This document shows, in pieces, positions 53,029 through 62,493 of a DNA stretch of 64,000 nucleotides. The stretch is from an uncultured Muribaculaceae bacterium. GTDB taxonomy: Bacteria; Bacteroidota; Bacteroidia; Bacteroidales; Muribaculaceae. The first letter of the stretch is position 1; each line of letters opens with the position of its first letter. The translations under genes were made by a program, and so were the position numbers. The notes under the pieces were generated by a model that saw only the letters and a list, made by a program, of their open reading frames with translations, did not search any database and was not told the origin of the DNA. The stretch is taken from positions 32,671-96,670 of the forward strand of contig CAJUKX010000008.1 of assembly GCA_910586975.1 (NCBI GenBank). The letters run 5' to 3'.

Positions 53029-55008
53029 ATGAAATATGATGCAATAAAATATATTCTTGCGGCATGTATATTTGCAGGCATGGCTGTGTCGCTGCCCTCG
53101 TGCGGCGGAGCCAAACTCTCCACGGCCAACGAGCAGATGGCACGAGGTGAATATTTCGATGCTGCCAAGACTTATAGAAAAATTTATAATAAACATACAA
53201 AGAAAGAAGAACGCCCGCTGCGTGGTGAGGTCGCCTTCAAGATGGCCGAATGTCATCGTCAGCTCAACCAGTTCCAACGAGCTGCGGCAGCATACCAGAA
53301 TGCCATACGCTATGAGTGGCCCGACACCATGGCTTATCTGTATCTCGCCGAGATGCAACATGGCGCCGGACAATATGCCCAGGCGGTAAAAAGCTACGAA
53401 GCATTCCTTGACATGCGCCCCGACAGCAAAGCGGCTCAAACCGGCCTTGCCGGCGCAAGAAAAGCCCTTGCCAAGAGTGGCGGCACACGATATGTAGTGC
53501 GCAAGGCAGATATGTTCAATTCTCCGCGCAGCGACTTTTCTCCGATGTTCATCCCCGGTCAATACGACAGGCTTTATTTCTCAACCACACGCGAGAAAGT
53601 CAACGGACCGCGCAGCGAAATAACGGGTATGAAAAAGGGCGATATTTGGTTTGCCTCAAAAAATGAACAGGGTGTATGGCAACGTCCCGAACCTGTAGAG
53701 GGCGAACTGAATACCGAGATGGACGAAGGTATAATGAGCTTCTCCCCCGACGGCAACATGATGTACCTTACACGTGCCCGTCGTGAACCCAATTCGCCCA
53801 CTACCGTAGAGATATTCACTTCGCAACGCAGCGATGCAAAGTGGAGTGCACCGGTTAAATATGTAATTTCGGGCGACACGCTCTCGGCCATGGGACATCC
53901 GGCCGTTTCGCCCGACGGTCAATGGCTATACTTCTCAAGCGATATGCCCGGAGGCTCCGGCCAAAGGGATATTTGGCGTGTAAACCTTATTGAGAAAGTT
54001 GGAACTCTCGAAAATCTCGGTGAGTGGATCAATACTCCCGGCGATGAAATGTTTCCTTTTGTACGCTCTGACTCAGTCTTATACTTTGCCTCAGACGGCC
54101 ATCCCGGCTATGGCGGCCTCGACCTCTTCAAAGCAGAGCTTAAGAAGTCAGGCGGTTGGCAGGTGACCAACATGGGCACACCGGTAAATTCCTCTGCCGA
54201 CGATTTCGGAATAACATTCGGCGAGGGTGAAAGCGGATTTTTCTCATCTAACCGCAATGACGCCCGTGGCTATGATGCCATATATTCTTTTGAGCTTCCC
54301 GACCTTAAGATATTGATTTCGGGTTGGGTGCTCGACAAAGATGAAGAACCTGTGCCCAACGCAGTCATAAGAATTGTTGGGAACGACGGCTCCAATCAGA
54401 AGCAGGTGGCCCGCGATGACGGCTCTTTCTCATTTCCGTTGCAGCGAGGTGTAAGCTACGTGATGCTTGCCGGCGCAAAAGGATATCTTAATGCCCGTCA
54501 GGAGTTTACAAGTGATACTGCTGAAGAAGATGCAGAATATGGTGTTGATTTCATATTGGCTTCGATTCACAAGCCTGTGGTGATTGACAATATCTTCTAC
54601 GATTTTGACAAAGCCACACTAAGGCCCGAATCAAAAGAGGCTCTTGATGAGATGGTGCAGGTGCTGACGGATAATCCCAATGTGACCATTGAAATGGCCT
54701 CGCACACCGACCGCAAGGGTACAGATGAATATAACATCAACCTTTCGAGTCGTCGTGCACAATCGGTTATAGATTATCTGATTGAAAAGGGTATCTCAGC
54801 CGATCGCCTGCAAAGTCAAGGCTATGGAGAATCGCGGCCAAAGACAATTACCAAGAAACTTGCCCGCATATACCCGCAATTTAAGGAGGGTGACGTCCTT
54901 ACTGAAGAATACATTCTTCAGCTCACTCCGGAAGATCAGGAAATAGCCGATCAAATCAACCGTCGTACCGAGTTCCAAGTTCTCTCGATTGACTATCAAA
55001 TGTTCTGA
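53029..55008 (+). CDS. PorE-like OmpA-family lipoprotein (TPR, PD40 propeller, CRD, OmpA)
   Basis: This 659-residue lipoprotein has its lipobox at SLPSC (Cys25). Domains in order are TPR-like helices (about 30-145), a PD40/WD40-like propeller (about 160-420, with repeats such as SFSPDGNMMYLT, AVSPDGQWLYFSSD, FASDGHPGYGG), a carboxypeptidase-regulatory-like domain (about 428-515) and a C-terminal OmpA domain (about 525-659, peptidoglycan-binding HTDRKGTDEYN...RR). This is the architecture of PorE, a type IX secretion accessory protein of Porphyromonas; paralogues without that role are common. It is coupled by overlap to the GSCFA gene and shares an operon with murF-alr, so a cell-wall-to-outer-membrane link is likely. 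Confidence 0.85.
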   Translation: MKYDAIKYILAACIFAGMAVSLPSCGGAKLSTANEQMARGEYFDAAKTYRKIYNKHTKKEERPLRGEVAFKMAECHRQLNQFQRAAAAYQNAIRYEWPDTMAYLYLAEMQHGAGQYAQAVKSYEAFLDMRPDSKAAQTGLAGARKALAKSGGTRYVVRKADMFNSPRSDFSPMFIPGQYDRLYFSTTREKVNGPRSEITGMKKGDIWFASKNEQGVWQRPEPVEGELNTEMDEGIMSFSPDGNMMYLTRARREPNSPTTVEIFTSQRSDAKWSAPVKYVISGDTLSAMGHPAVSPDGQWLYFSSDMPGGSGQRDIWRVNLIEKVGTLENLGEWINTPGDEMFPFVRSDSVLYFASDGHPGYGGLDLFKAELKKSGGWQVTNMGTPVNSSADDFGITFGEGESGFFSSNRNDARGYDAIYSFELPDLKILISGWVLDKDEEPVPNAVIRIVGNDGSNQKQVARDDGSFSFPLQRGVSYVMLAGAKGYLNARQEFTSDTAEEDAEYGVDFILASIHKPVVIDNIFYDFDKATLRPESKEALDEMVQVLTDNPNVTIEMASHTDRKGTDEYNINLSSRRAQSVIDYLIEKGISADRLQSQGYGESRPKTITKKLARIYPQFKEGDVLTEEYILQLTPEDQEIADQINRRTEFQVLSIDYQMF

Positions 55009-55844
55009 TGATGAAATTCCGTACAGAAATAGGGCCTTTGAAGGGTGGATTTAAAATTAGCCACGACGACAGCATAGTGCTGCTCGGTTCATGTTTTGCC
55101 GACAATGTAGGACAGCAACTGCAGCACGATGGTTTCAATGTGGTATATAATCCCCTCGGGCCTTTGTTTAATCCCGCATCTATTTTCTCCGTATTGAAAC
55201 GCGGACGCAAAGAATTTTCGCCCGACGAATTTATAAATTTCAACGGTGTATGGCATGCTCTAAGTTTTGCAAACCGCTATCAGGACACCGATCCTGTGCG
55301 CTTGGCTGATACACTCAACGAGCAGTACCTGGCCTTATGCGATGCTATCGAAAATGCCACTGTGCTAATCATCACATTTGGCACTAACAAGGTTTATGAA
55401 TTATCGTCAGACAATTCAATAGTTGGGAATTGTCACAAACTGCCGGCTGCATTTTTCAATGAAAGATTCCTGCCTGTAGAGGAAATACTTGAGCTGGCAA
55501 AAGGACTCAAATTCTGCCGGAAAACCATATTCACACTTAGCCCTGTAAGGTATCCCGGCGACGGACTTCCGCAGGGCTTTTTGTCTAAAGCCACACTGCG
55601 CGTAGCCATAGATCAACTGTGTGCAGCGGTAGGAGCTGACTATTTTCCGTCATACGAGATAGTTAACGATGATTTGCGCGATTACAGATTCTACAATCCC
55701 GACTTGCGTCATGTCTCAGATACGGCAGTAACATATATTTACGAACATTTTTCAGATACTTACTTTTCCAAAGATACAATTGCCCGCGCAGAAATCTGTC
55801 GCAAACAATTTCTGCGCAGTGCCCACCGACAAATTTTAAAATAA
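55008..55844 (+). CDS. GSCFA-domain protein
   Basis: This 278-residue protein carries the GSCFA domain, named after the motif visible here as LLGSCFADNVGQQL (about 24-37); PLFNPASIF and TLSPVRYPGDG are other conserved parts. The family resembles SGNH-type hydrolases in its GS motif, but I know of no tested activity. There is no signal peptide. The start shares one base with the stop of the OmpA gene (TGATG; a second ATG follows immediately), and murF-alr begins five bases after its stop. I recall the same neighbour pair in Bacteroides, suggesting a role in envelope or precursor metabolism. Confidence 0.85.
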   Translation: MMKFRTEIGPLKGGFKISHDDSIVLLGSCFADNVGQQLQHDGFNVVYNPLGPLFNPASIFSVLKRGRKEFSPDEFINFNGVWHALSFANRYQDTDPVRLADTLNEQYLALCDAIENATVLIITFGTNKVYELSSDNSIVGNCHKLPAAFFNERFLPVEEILELAKGLKFCRKTIFTLSPVRYPGDGLPQGFLSKATLRVAIDQLCAAVGADYFPSYEIVNDDLRDYRFYNPDLRHVSDTAVTYIYEHFSDTYFSKDTIARAEICRKQFLRSAHRQILK

Positions 55845-55848
55845 GGTC

Positions 55849-58179
55849 ATGACTCTTTCTGAAATCATAGAGATAACCGGTGCCGATAAGTTGAAGCACA
55901 CGGATATGGCAGTCAATGAATTTCTGTTTGACTCGCGTTCGCTCAGCGAGCCTGAGCATACGATGTTCTGTGCCATTTCCACCGATTCGGCCGACGGTCA
56001 TTCATTCATCGCCGACCTTTACGCCAAGGGTGTACGCATGTTCATGGTTGAACGCGTTCCTGATTGGGCTGAACGTTGCAGTGATGCTGTTTTTGTCAAG
56101 GTTGACAATGTTTTCAAGGCTGTGGAAATCATTGGCAATCATGCTCGACTCTCGCTCAAATGCCCGGTGGCGGCAATAACAGGATCTCAAGGCAAAACTG
56201 TTGTAAAGGAATTGATATACGAAGCGGCCGGCGACAAAGCCTGGCGCAGTCCCCGCAGTTGGAACTCACGTCTGGGTGTACCTGTATCGCTCCTCGAAGT
56301 TCCGGCCGATGCGTCAGTGGCGCTCGTTGAGTGTGGCATTGACCGTGCGGGCGATATGGAAGCGATTGAAAAAATCGTAAAGCCTGATCTCGGAATACTT
56401 ACAAGCATAACTGATGAGCACGACAACGGTTTCAGCTCTCGTGAAGAAAAAATCCGAGAGAAGCTTAAGCTGTTCAAAAACGTATCCATACTGATTTATG
56501 ATGCCTCAGATTCGATGGTAGACTCCATAGTCAGAGAATCGTTCCCGGCTGAGAACCTGCGCCCCATAAAAGCCGATACGGCAGACAAGATCAACAGAGC
56601 GCTGGCCAAGACAACTTTGAAAGAACTGGGAATTGAAGATAGCAGAGTTGACAATATAGAGCCGGTTGCCAACCGTATGGATGTGCATGAGTGCGTAAAT
56701 GATTGTGTGATGATTTACGACGGGTTCACACACGATATGCGTTCACTGAAATCCGCGCTCGACTTTATGCGCCGACGCTCTACATCGGGCCGCACGTCCA
56801 CCCTCATAACGTCTGATTTCAAAGCAGACAAAGAAACTTATGCACAGCTGGCCCGCATGCTCAAGAATTTCGGGGTAAACAGGATAATAAGCATAGGCAG
56901 TGCCATAAATGAATATACGTCAGAATTTGATCCGTCAATCAAAATAGAGTCGGTCGATACAGTCGCGTCGTTTCTCAAACAATATGATATAAACCGTTTT
57001 TCTTCAGAGATGATATTGATTGCCGGTAAGCCTTCGTCAGACTTCCTGCAAATCAAATCCATACTCGAAAGCGCGCGTCACGATTCCATTTTTGAAATAA
57101 ATCTTGACGCACTTATCCATAATTTCAATTATTTCAGATCTCTTACTGATTCATCAACCGGATTTATTGCCATGGTTAAAGCCTCGGGCTATGGCACAGG
57201 AGCCCTCGAGGTGAGCAAGACGCTTCAGGCACAAGGGGCTGCTTATCTGGCTGTAGCGGTAATAGACGAAGGTGTTGAACTGCGTCGCGGCGGCATCACT
57301 ATGCCCATCATAGTGATGAATCCCGTAACCACTAATTACAAGGCTCTGTTTGACAACAAGCTTGAACCGTCGGTATTCTCGCTCCGCGAACTGAATATAC
57401 TGGTGAATGAGGCCCGAAAAGCCGGTGTATCTCAGTTTAAGGCACATATCAAGCTCGACACCGGCATGCACCGCGTAGGCTTTGTGGAAAGCGAAATCCC
57501 TCAACTGCTCAAAACTCTTGGTGAGACCCCCGAAGTGTATGTGGCTTCGGTATTCTCGCATCTCGCCACGGCCGATTGTCCCAATGAAACCGAATATACA
57601 GAGATGCAGCTCGCGACATTTGACCGTCTATCCCGGATAATAGTTGACAATACGCCCCACCCCGTGCTGCGGCACATACTCAACACTGCCGGTATCATGA
57701 CACATCCCGAAAGCCATTACGACATGGTTCGTCTGGGAATAGGCCTGTACGGTGTCAGCCCTCTTGACGGTGATTCAAATGACATACGTACGGTAGCTAC
57801 ACTGCGGTCTACGATAATCTCGCTGAAGAGTTGGGAAGCCGGTACAACCATAGGCTATGGACGTCGGGGCAGACTAACGCGCGATTCAGTTATCGCCACC
57901 GTGCCTATCGGCTATGCTGACGGTATTAACCGCCATCTGGGCTGTGGCAATGCGTCATTTATTGTCAAAGGCAAGGAATGTCCTACTGTAGGAAACATCT
58001 GCATGGATCAGTGCATGATTGATGTAACCGAAGTGCCGGAAGTGTCTATAGGTGACGATGTGGAAATTTTTGGAACACAACAACCCGTTGAGAAACTCGC
58101 AAAAATCCTTGAAACCATACCCTACGAGCTTCTTTCATCAGTATCTCCCCGCGTAAAGCGCGTTTATTACAGAGACTAA
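55849..58179 (+). CDS. murF-alr: Bifunctional MurF ligase / alanine racemase
   Basis: This 776-residue fusion makes D-Ala and adds D-Ala-D-Ala to UDP-MurNAc-tripeptide. The MurF half (about 1-435) has the P-loop GSQGKT (112-117), SWNSRLGVP and VECGIDRAGDM. The alanine racemase half (about 438-776) has the PLP lysine Lys444 in MVKASGYG, HIKLDTGMHRVGF, and the second catalytic region IGYADGINR with CMDQCMID. Such fusions are typical of Bacteroidota. It is the canonical MurF of the genome and contrasts with the membrane-anchored MurF-like protein about 10 kb upstream. It ends the operon with PorE-like and GSCFA genes. Confidence 0.95.
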   Translation: MTLSEIIEITGADKLKHTDMAVNEFLFDSRSLSEPEHTMFCAISTDSADGHSFIADLYAKGVRMFMVERVPDWAERCSDAVFVKVDNVFKAVEIIGNHARLSLKCPVAAITGSQGKTVVKELIYEAAGDKAWRSPRSWNSRLGVPVSLLEVPADASVALVECGIDRAGDMEAIEKIVKPDLGILTSITDEHDNGFSSREEKIREKLKLFKNVSILIYDASDSMVDSIVRESFPAENLRPIKADTADKINRALAKTTLKELGIEDSRVDNIEPVANRMDVHECVNDCVMIYDGFTHDMRSLKSALDFMRRRSTSGRTSTLITSDFKADKETYAQLARMLKNFGVNRIISIGSAINEYTSEFDPSIKIESVDTVASFLKQYDINRFSSEMILIAGKPSSDFLQIKSILESARHDSIFEINLDALIHNFNYFRSLTDSSTGFIAMVKASGYGTGALEVSKTLQAQGAAYLAVAVIDEGVELRRGGITMPIIVMNPVTTNYKALFDNKLEPSVFSLRELNILVNEARKAGVSQFKAHIKLDTGMHRVGFVESEIPQLLKTLGETPEVYVASVFSHLATADCPNETEYTEMQLATFDRLSRIIVDNTPHPVLRHILNTAGIMTHPESHYDMVRLGIGLYGVSPLDGDSNDIRTVATLRSTIISLKSWEAGTTIGYGRRGRLTRDSVIATVPIGYADGINRHLGCGNASFIVKGKECPTVGNICMDQCMIDVTEVPEVSIGDDVEIFGTQQPVEKLAKILETIPYELLSSVSPRVKRVYYRD

Positions 58180-58189
58180 ACGAACATAA

Positions 58190-58238
58190 GACGCCGGCCG
58201 CCGCGCACCGAAAGTTACGATACGCGGCGGCCGGCGTC
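58190..58238. terminator. 16-bp GC-rich hairpin between murF-alr and the GNAT gene
   Basis: GACGCCGGCCGCCGCG (58190-58205) pairs perfectly with 58223-58238 around a 17-base loop. No T run follows on either strand, so it is a strong hairpin between convergent genes but not a textbook intrinsic terminator. Confidence 0.6.
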
Positions 58239-58246
58239 ACTACGTC

Positions 58247-58750
58247 TTATTTAAACAATTTCTGGAAAATCAGGGCATCGGCATATTCTGTCTTTCTCCT
58301 GAGCCATGAGCGCAGTCTGCCTGCCGGCTTAAATCCTGCACCGGTAAACAATGCTTTTGAAGCATCATTGTCGATTGCCACATAAGCCCATAGCTGATGC
58401 ATGCCGAGAGTGCGTATGACATAAGCCTCAAACATTTCCAGAGCCTCTTTGGCATAGCCCTGGCGGCGACGCGACTCATCAATATAAATGCCGACTCCGG
58501 CCCTGCGGTTTACAGGATCAAAGTCAAACATGTCGATATGTCCAACGACAGCATTTAGTGACTCGTCATTAATCATCATACGCAGTTCGCGTGTGCTGAA
58601 CGGATCTGCCTGGTAGTTCTTGATGTATTCCCACACCTGGTAGCGAGACAAAGGGGCACTTTGTGGTAAGGATTCATTGAAACCGGGGTCATTTTCCCAC
58701 AGGAAAATGCTGTCGACATCGGTTTGTTCGGGGGCTCGTAAGGTAATCAT
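58247..58750 (-). CDS. GNAT-family N-acetyltransferase
   Basis: This 167-residue acetyltransferase of the RimJ/SpeG-like group has VVGHIDMFDFDP, the acetyl-CoA site VGIYIDESRRRQGYAKEAL and the later NDASKALFTGAGF. The substrate (a protein N-terminus, polyamine or other amine) cannot be told. It follows recR by 11 bases and is the last gene of the leftward operon. Confidence 0.85.
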   Translation of the reverse strand: MITLRAPEQTDVDSIFLWENDPGFNESLPQSAPLSRYQVWEYIKNYQADPFSTRELRMMINDESLNAVVGHIDMFDFDPVNRRAGVGIYIDESRRRQGYAKEALEMFEAYVIRTLGMHQLWAYVAIDNDASKALFTGAGFKPAGRLRSWLRRKTEYADALIFQKLFK

Positions 58751-58761
58751 AGCATTATGAA

Positions 58762-59391
58762 TTAAGAATCAAAGGGACGGCGGTCGAGTATTGAACGTCC
58801 TAAGGTAAGCTCATCGGTGTATTCAAGCTCGTTACCCACAGCCACGCCACGTGCAAGTCTTGTCACAATAAGATTTTCATGCGAATTCTGCGTAAGATTT
58901 CTGTAGATATAATAAGCTGTAGTGTCACCTTCCATCGTAGGGCTAAGAGCCAGAATCACCTCATCAATCTCAGGATTGGCCGAAACCCGGCTAACCAAAG
59001 ACGCTATTTCAAGGCGATCGGGGCCAATGCCGTCGATAGGCGAAATCACCCCTCCGAGCACATGATACAGACCGGTGAAACGGCCTGTACGCTCCACGCT
59101 AAGCACATCGCGAACATTCTCGACCACACATATTTTGCTACGGTCGCGACGGCTGTCGGCACAAATAGGACATAGTTCGGTTTCGCTGATATTATGACAT
59201 TCGCTGCAATAGCGTATCCCACGGCGCAGGTCTATAATGCTTTGACCGAGAGCTACAGCCTCGCGCTCATCGCGCCTGAGCATATACAAAGCCAGACGCA
59301 AAGCTGTTTTCCTGCCTACTCCGGGCAGCCTTGAAAGCTCCGTTACAGCCGATTCAAGCAATTTAGATTGAAACTCGTTTTCTGAAGTCAT
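58762..59391 (-). CDS. recR: Recombination mediator protein RecR
   Basis: RecR works with RecO (and RecF) to load RecA on gapped DNA. The 209-residue protein has the helix-hairpin-helix LPGVGRKTALRLA, the zinc finger CSECHNISETELCPIC and a Toprim domain (VVENVRDVLSVERTGRF, LALSPTMEGD). It starts two bases after the stop of the upstream exported protein, so the two share a transcript, although their functions are not obviously linked. Confidence 0.96.
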   Translation of the reverse strand: MTSENEFQSKLLESAVTELSRLPGVGRKTALRLALYMLRRDEREAVALGQSIIDLRRGIRYCSECHNISETELCPICADSRRDRSKICVVENVRDVLSVERTGRFTGLYHVLGGVISPIDGIGPDRLEIASLVSRVSANPEIDEVILALSPTMEGDTTAYYIYRNLTQNSHENLIVTRLARGVAVGNELEYTDELTLGRSILDRRPFDS

Positions 59392-59393
59392 TT

Positions 59394-60302
59394 TTATCCA
59401 TTTTTTTTAACATACCTCACAGTTGTGTCCCAATAAGGGAAACGCAGTGTAAGCATATTGCCGCCCGAGATACTGATTGTGGCATCTGTATCAACCTTTG
59501 TGCCATTCATGTCATACCAATCGAGATTGTATATATCATCAAAACCGGTACTATAAAAACGGCCTTTAACAGCCAAAGGTTCCCAAATATGATTGATTTC
59601 TCCACCGGTAGGCTTTAACAATATTATTTCATATCCGTCGTCCTCTGCCGGTACAACGGCAAAGGTATAACGCACTTTAGATGAAACTCTGAGCGCCGGC
59701 GAATCCTGATCGTAATGATCCCATATACCGACTATCGGATCTGTGCACGATGAAATATAACCATATAACTGTTCAATATCGTCAAAACGGCATTTTGTTA
59801 TGTCGGGAGCCGCTACAATCTCCACATCCTCGCGCAAAGGCTTGGATTTGCTGTTGTGCTCCACTTCATAATAAATTCCACTTCCTTTAATATTGAAGGC
59901 ATAATTGAACAGAGCTTCGGTCTGGCCAAACTCTATTTTAACGCGTCCGGGTTTCACAAGCGAGAGCCTGAATGAAATTCCGTCACGTTTCTTGTCGTGT
60001 TCATACAGCGGGAATGTAAGCGTTGAATCCACTTTTTCAACGCCATCCGTAAATGTGCTGATTCTGAGATTTACAAAATCTCGATTAAAAAAATCATATC
60101 CCGAATCTTTATTGACAGTTGCCAAGAACTGCTTGTAACTGCCCGTAGAGTCTTCTTCCGCAAGCTTCAGCAGGAATTTTATTTTTCCATCTACCGGCAT
60201 CCGGTGATGCACCCTTAGCCATGAAGTGGTTACGGGAATACGCTGCCATGCCTGCGCCATAATTGCCATCAAGCAAAATAATGTCGTCAGAAGGCATTTC
60301 AT
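59394..60302 (-). CDS. Exported protein of unknown function
   Basis: I do not recognise this 302-residue protein. It has a signal peptide (MKCLLTTLFCLMAIMAQA, start at 60302, the ATG overlapping the miaA stop by four bases). The mature part is rich in beta strands and aromatic residues, with no Cys cluster or lipobox; PTGGEINHIWEPLAVKGRF and WYDMNGTKV are its more distinctive pieces. A periplasmic or outer-membrane-associated beta protein is likely. Placement between miaA and recR suggests operon convenience rather than shared function. Confidence 0.65.
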   Translation of the reverse strand: MKCLLTTLFCLMAIMAQAWQRIPVTTSWLRVHHRMPVDGKIKFLLKLAEEDSTGSYKQFLATVNKDSGYDFFNRDFVNLRISTFTDGVEKVDSTLTFPLYEHDKKRDGISFRLSLVKPGRVKIEFGQTEALFNYAFNIKGSGIYYEVEHNSKSKPLREDVEIVAAPDITKCRFDDIEQLYGYISSCTDPIVGIWDHYDQDSPALRVSSKVRYTFAVVPAEDDGYEIILLKPTGGEINHIWEPLAVKGRFYSTGFDDIYNLDWYDMNGTKVDTDATISISGGNMLTLRFPYWDTTVRYVKKNG

Positions 60303-61213
60303 AATCCTGTTATAGACCTTACTCTGTTTACAAATTCTTCCCTGTCGAGATCGTAAGGCAACCATTCGATATGATGTCCTCTACGTTCCATACCTCTGAA
60401 CCATGTCATCTGACGCTTGGCAAATTGATGTATGGCGGTTTCAAGCCCACTGAACATTTCTTCGTATGTAGTAAGCCCGATAACATGTTCGGTAAGGTAT
60501 TTATATTCCAGACCATAATAAATGAGGTCTTCTGGCGCAACGCCCTCAGCCAACAGCCTGCGTACCTCATCGAGCATGCCATTGTCAAGTCGTCTGCGCA
60601 ATCGTTCCGAGATGCGCGAGCGACGCTCATCGCGCGAAATGTCAACCCCTATTACAACCGCGTTTTCGATAGGATCAGGCAAAGCTTTAACGGCCTTATC
60701 GGGATGTTCGTTATAATAGGTTTCGATTTCAATGGCTCTTATAGCGCGTTTAACGCTGTCTACATCAGTAGTATTGTGGAGCGTTTTCATTGAAGCCAGT
60801 ATGTCGGTAAGCTCTTGGAGCGATTTGTCGGCAAGCTCCTTTCGCAATGCTTCATTACATGGCACTTCCGGCAGTACAAGGCCGTTGAGCAAGGCTTCTA
60901 CATACATACCTGTACCGCCGACGATTACAGGCAACCTGTTGCGGCTGCGTATATCATCTATTGCGGCGTTGGCATCGCGCAAGTATTCATACAAGTTATA
61001 CTTATATCCTGCAGGCGCCACATCAATCATGTGATACGGCACATCGCCATATTCCTCAAGGTCTTTGCCGGTACCGAGGTCCATTCCACGGTAAAGCTGC
61101 CGTGAATCAGCGCTTACAATCTCGCCTCCAAAGGCCATGGCACAATCTACGCCCCTTACAGTCTTTCCAGAGGCCGTAGGACCAACAATTGCCAATGTGC
61201 TTACTCGCTTCAT
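60299..61213 (-). CDS. miaA: tRNA dimethylallyltransferase
   Basis: MiaA adds a dimethylallyl group to A37 of tRNAs reading UNN codons. The 304-residue protein has the P-loop GPTASGKT (11-18), SADSRQLYRGMDLGTGK, PVIVGGTGMYVEAL and the C-terminal KRQMTWFRG motif. Its ATG shares one base with the upstream membrane-protein stop codon and its end overlaps the next gene by four bases, so translation of all three is coupled. Its prenyl donor DMAPP comes from the Dxs-started pathway. Confidence 0.95.
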   Translation of the reverse strand: MKRVSTLAIVGPTASGKTVRGVDCAMAFGGEIVSADSRQLYRGMDLGTGKDLEEYGDVPYHMIDVAPAGYKYNLYEYLRDANAAIDDIRSRNRLPVIVGGTGMYVEALLNGLVLPEVPCNEALRKELADKSLQELTDILASMKTLHNTTDVDSVKRAIRAIEIETYYNEHPDKAVKALPDPIENAVVIGVDISRDERRSRISERLRRRLDNGMLDEVRRLLAEGVAPEDLIYYGLEYKYLTEHVIGLTTYEEMFSGLETAIHQFAKRQMTWFRGMERRGHHIEWLPYDLDREEFVNRVRSITGL

Positions 61214-62487
61214 CAGAATTTTGAGCCTGTTATCTTATGCCAGAAACGACGGGTACGGAAAAATGGTCTGTCCTGATTATTGTTTGCAATGGCAAACCAG
61301 CTTACATCGTTGTAATCAACAGTCCAGCTCTTGAGATCGCGCAGACGGAATGTAGGACGATAATGTTTTATAGGATACAGACGACGACCCTCGGTGTCGT
61401 ATGTTTTCCATGCCATCGTAATGGTGAAAATTCTGTATATTTCGTCAGTCAATTCGGCTGAGAGACGAGCTGTCTTGATCATTCTGTCGAGTTGGTCAAG
61501 AGTAAACCATGTACCATGGTCTTTAACTGCAGGATAGTCCTCGGCCTTTACAAATGCAGCATAATGTTTCATCTGAGGCAATATGTCGCTAAGGCTTGTT
61601 TCGTAAAGGTATCGCAATTCGAAATCCTTACATCCCGAAATGTTTTCAAACGCTTTTTTAGCTGCCTCTTCACCTATATTATCAAACTTGGATATCTGAG
61701 TTACAGCAGGCGTATCCCAACGGTCATGCTCATTCATGGTGAGCAGCATGCGATCATCAGACAGTACTATATATCGGATTATAGTACCTGTTTTCTTAGC
61801 GCCGTAAGCTATCGGGCCTATTACAGCAGCGATGTTGCCACAGCGGTTCCATACGAAATAAAGTGAGAATATATAGAGTGCTACAGGCATCCATGTGAAG
61901 AAGAATACATCGGGAGTATTCATATTCACATTGATATAATAATTAAAGTAATACCACCACTCGACAGCGCTCATGCCGGCCGAAATAAAAAGCATGAGTT
62001 GTACCTGATAGTGCGATTCGCGCCTGTAGAGCGAAGTAATCACATTATTGGCCGATGTGCTCACACCATTGCGCAACAGAGAGGTATTGCGCAGCATTAC
62101 CCACAGACTCATGATTATCATTACGGGAAATACAATCAACGAAGTGATGTAAGGTATCTGCTTATTGACTGTAGCCTTGTCAATGAACTGCTCGAATACA
62201 GGATGAGCGTTCAGTATATTTATGCCAAGCATCACCATCGAGGACCAGAACAGGGTGAGTACCGACACACTCAACATCACAGTGCTACCCGGCACGGAAA
62301 ATGAGGTGCGTCGGCGCAGAACTATAAGTTCAAGATAGGCAAGAATGAATACCGGGAACGGTAGCCATATCTTTGGTACAAATCTCGACAGAATCAGCAC
62401 TATCGCAATAAATCCGAATGCAATCGCCCAGTTGGTCCACAGCGACAACATCAATGTATGTGTATTTTTTCCACTGTTATTAAGCAT
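61213..62487 (-). CDS. Six-helix membrane protein of unknown function
   Basis: I do not recognise this 424-residue protein. Its N-terminal half has about six hydrophobic segments (about 16-38, 43-57, 68-92, 111-132, 162-185, 193-213); the C-terminal half (about 230-424) is soluble and mixed, with LSDDRMLLTMNEHDRWDTP, ISGCKDFELRYLYETSL and RRLYPIKHYRPTFRL. No catalytic motif is evident. It lies six bases after the DPP IV gene and shares one base with the miaA start. A cytoplasmic sensory or enzyme domain tethered to the membrane is possible. Confidence 0.65.
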   Translation of the reverse strand: MLNNSGKNTHTLMLSLWTNWAIAFGFIAIVLILSRFVPKIWLPFPVFILAYLELIVLRRRTSFSVPGSTVMLSVSVLTLFWSSMVMLGINILNAHPVFEQFIDKATVNKQIPYITSLIVFPVMIIMSLWVMLRNTSLLRNGVSTSANNVITSLYRRESHYQVQLMLFISAGMSAVEWWYYFNYYINVNMNTPDVFFFTWMPVALYIFSLYFVWNRCGNIAAVIGPIAYGAKKTGTIIRYIVLSDDRMLLTMNEHDRWDTPAVTQISKFDNIGEEAAKKAFENISGCKDFELRYLYETSLSDILPQMKHYAAFVKAEDYPAVKDHGTWFTLDQLDRMIKTARLSAELTDEIYRIFTITMAWKTYDTEGRRLYPIKHYRPTFRLRDLKSWTVDYNDVSWFAIANNNQDRPFFRTRRFWHKITGSKF

Positions 62488-62493
62488 GATTCA

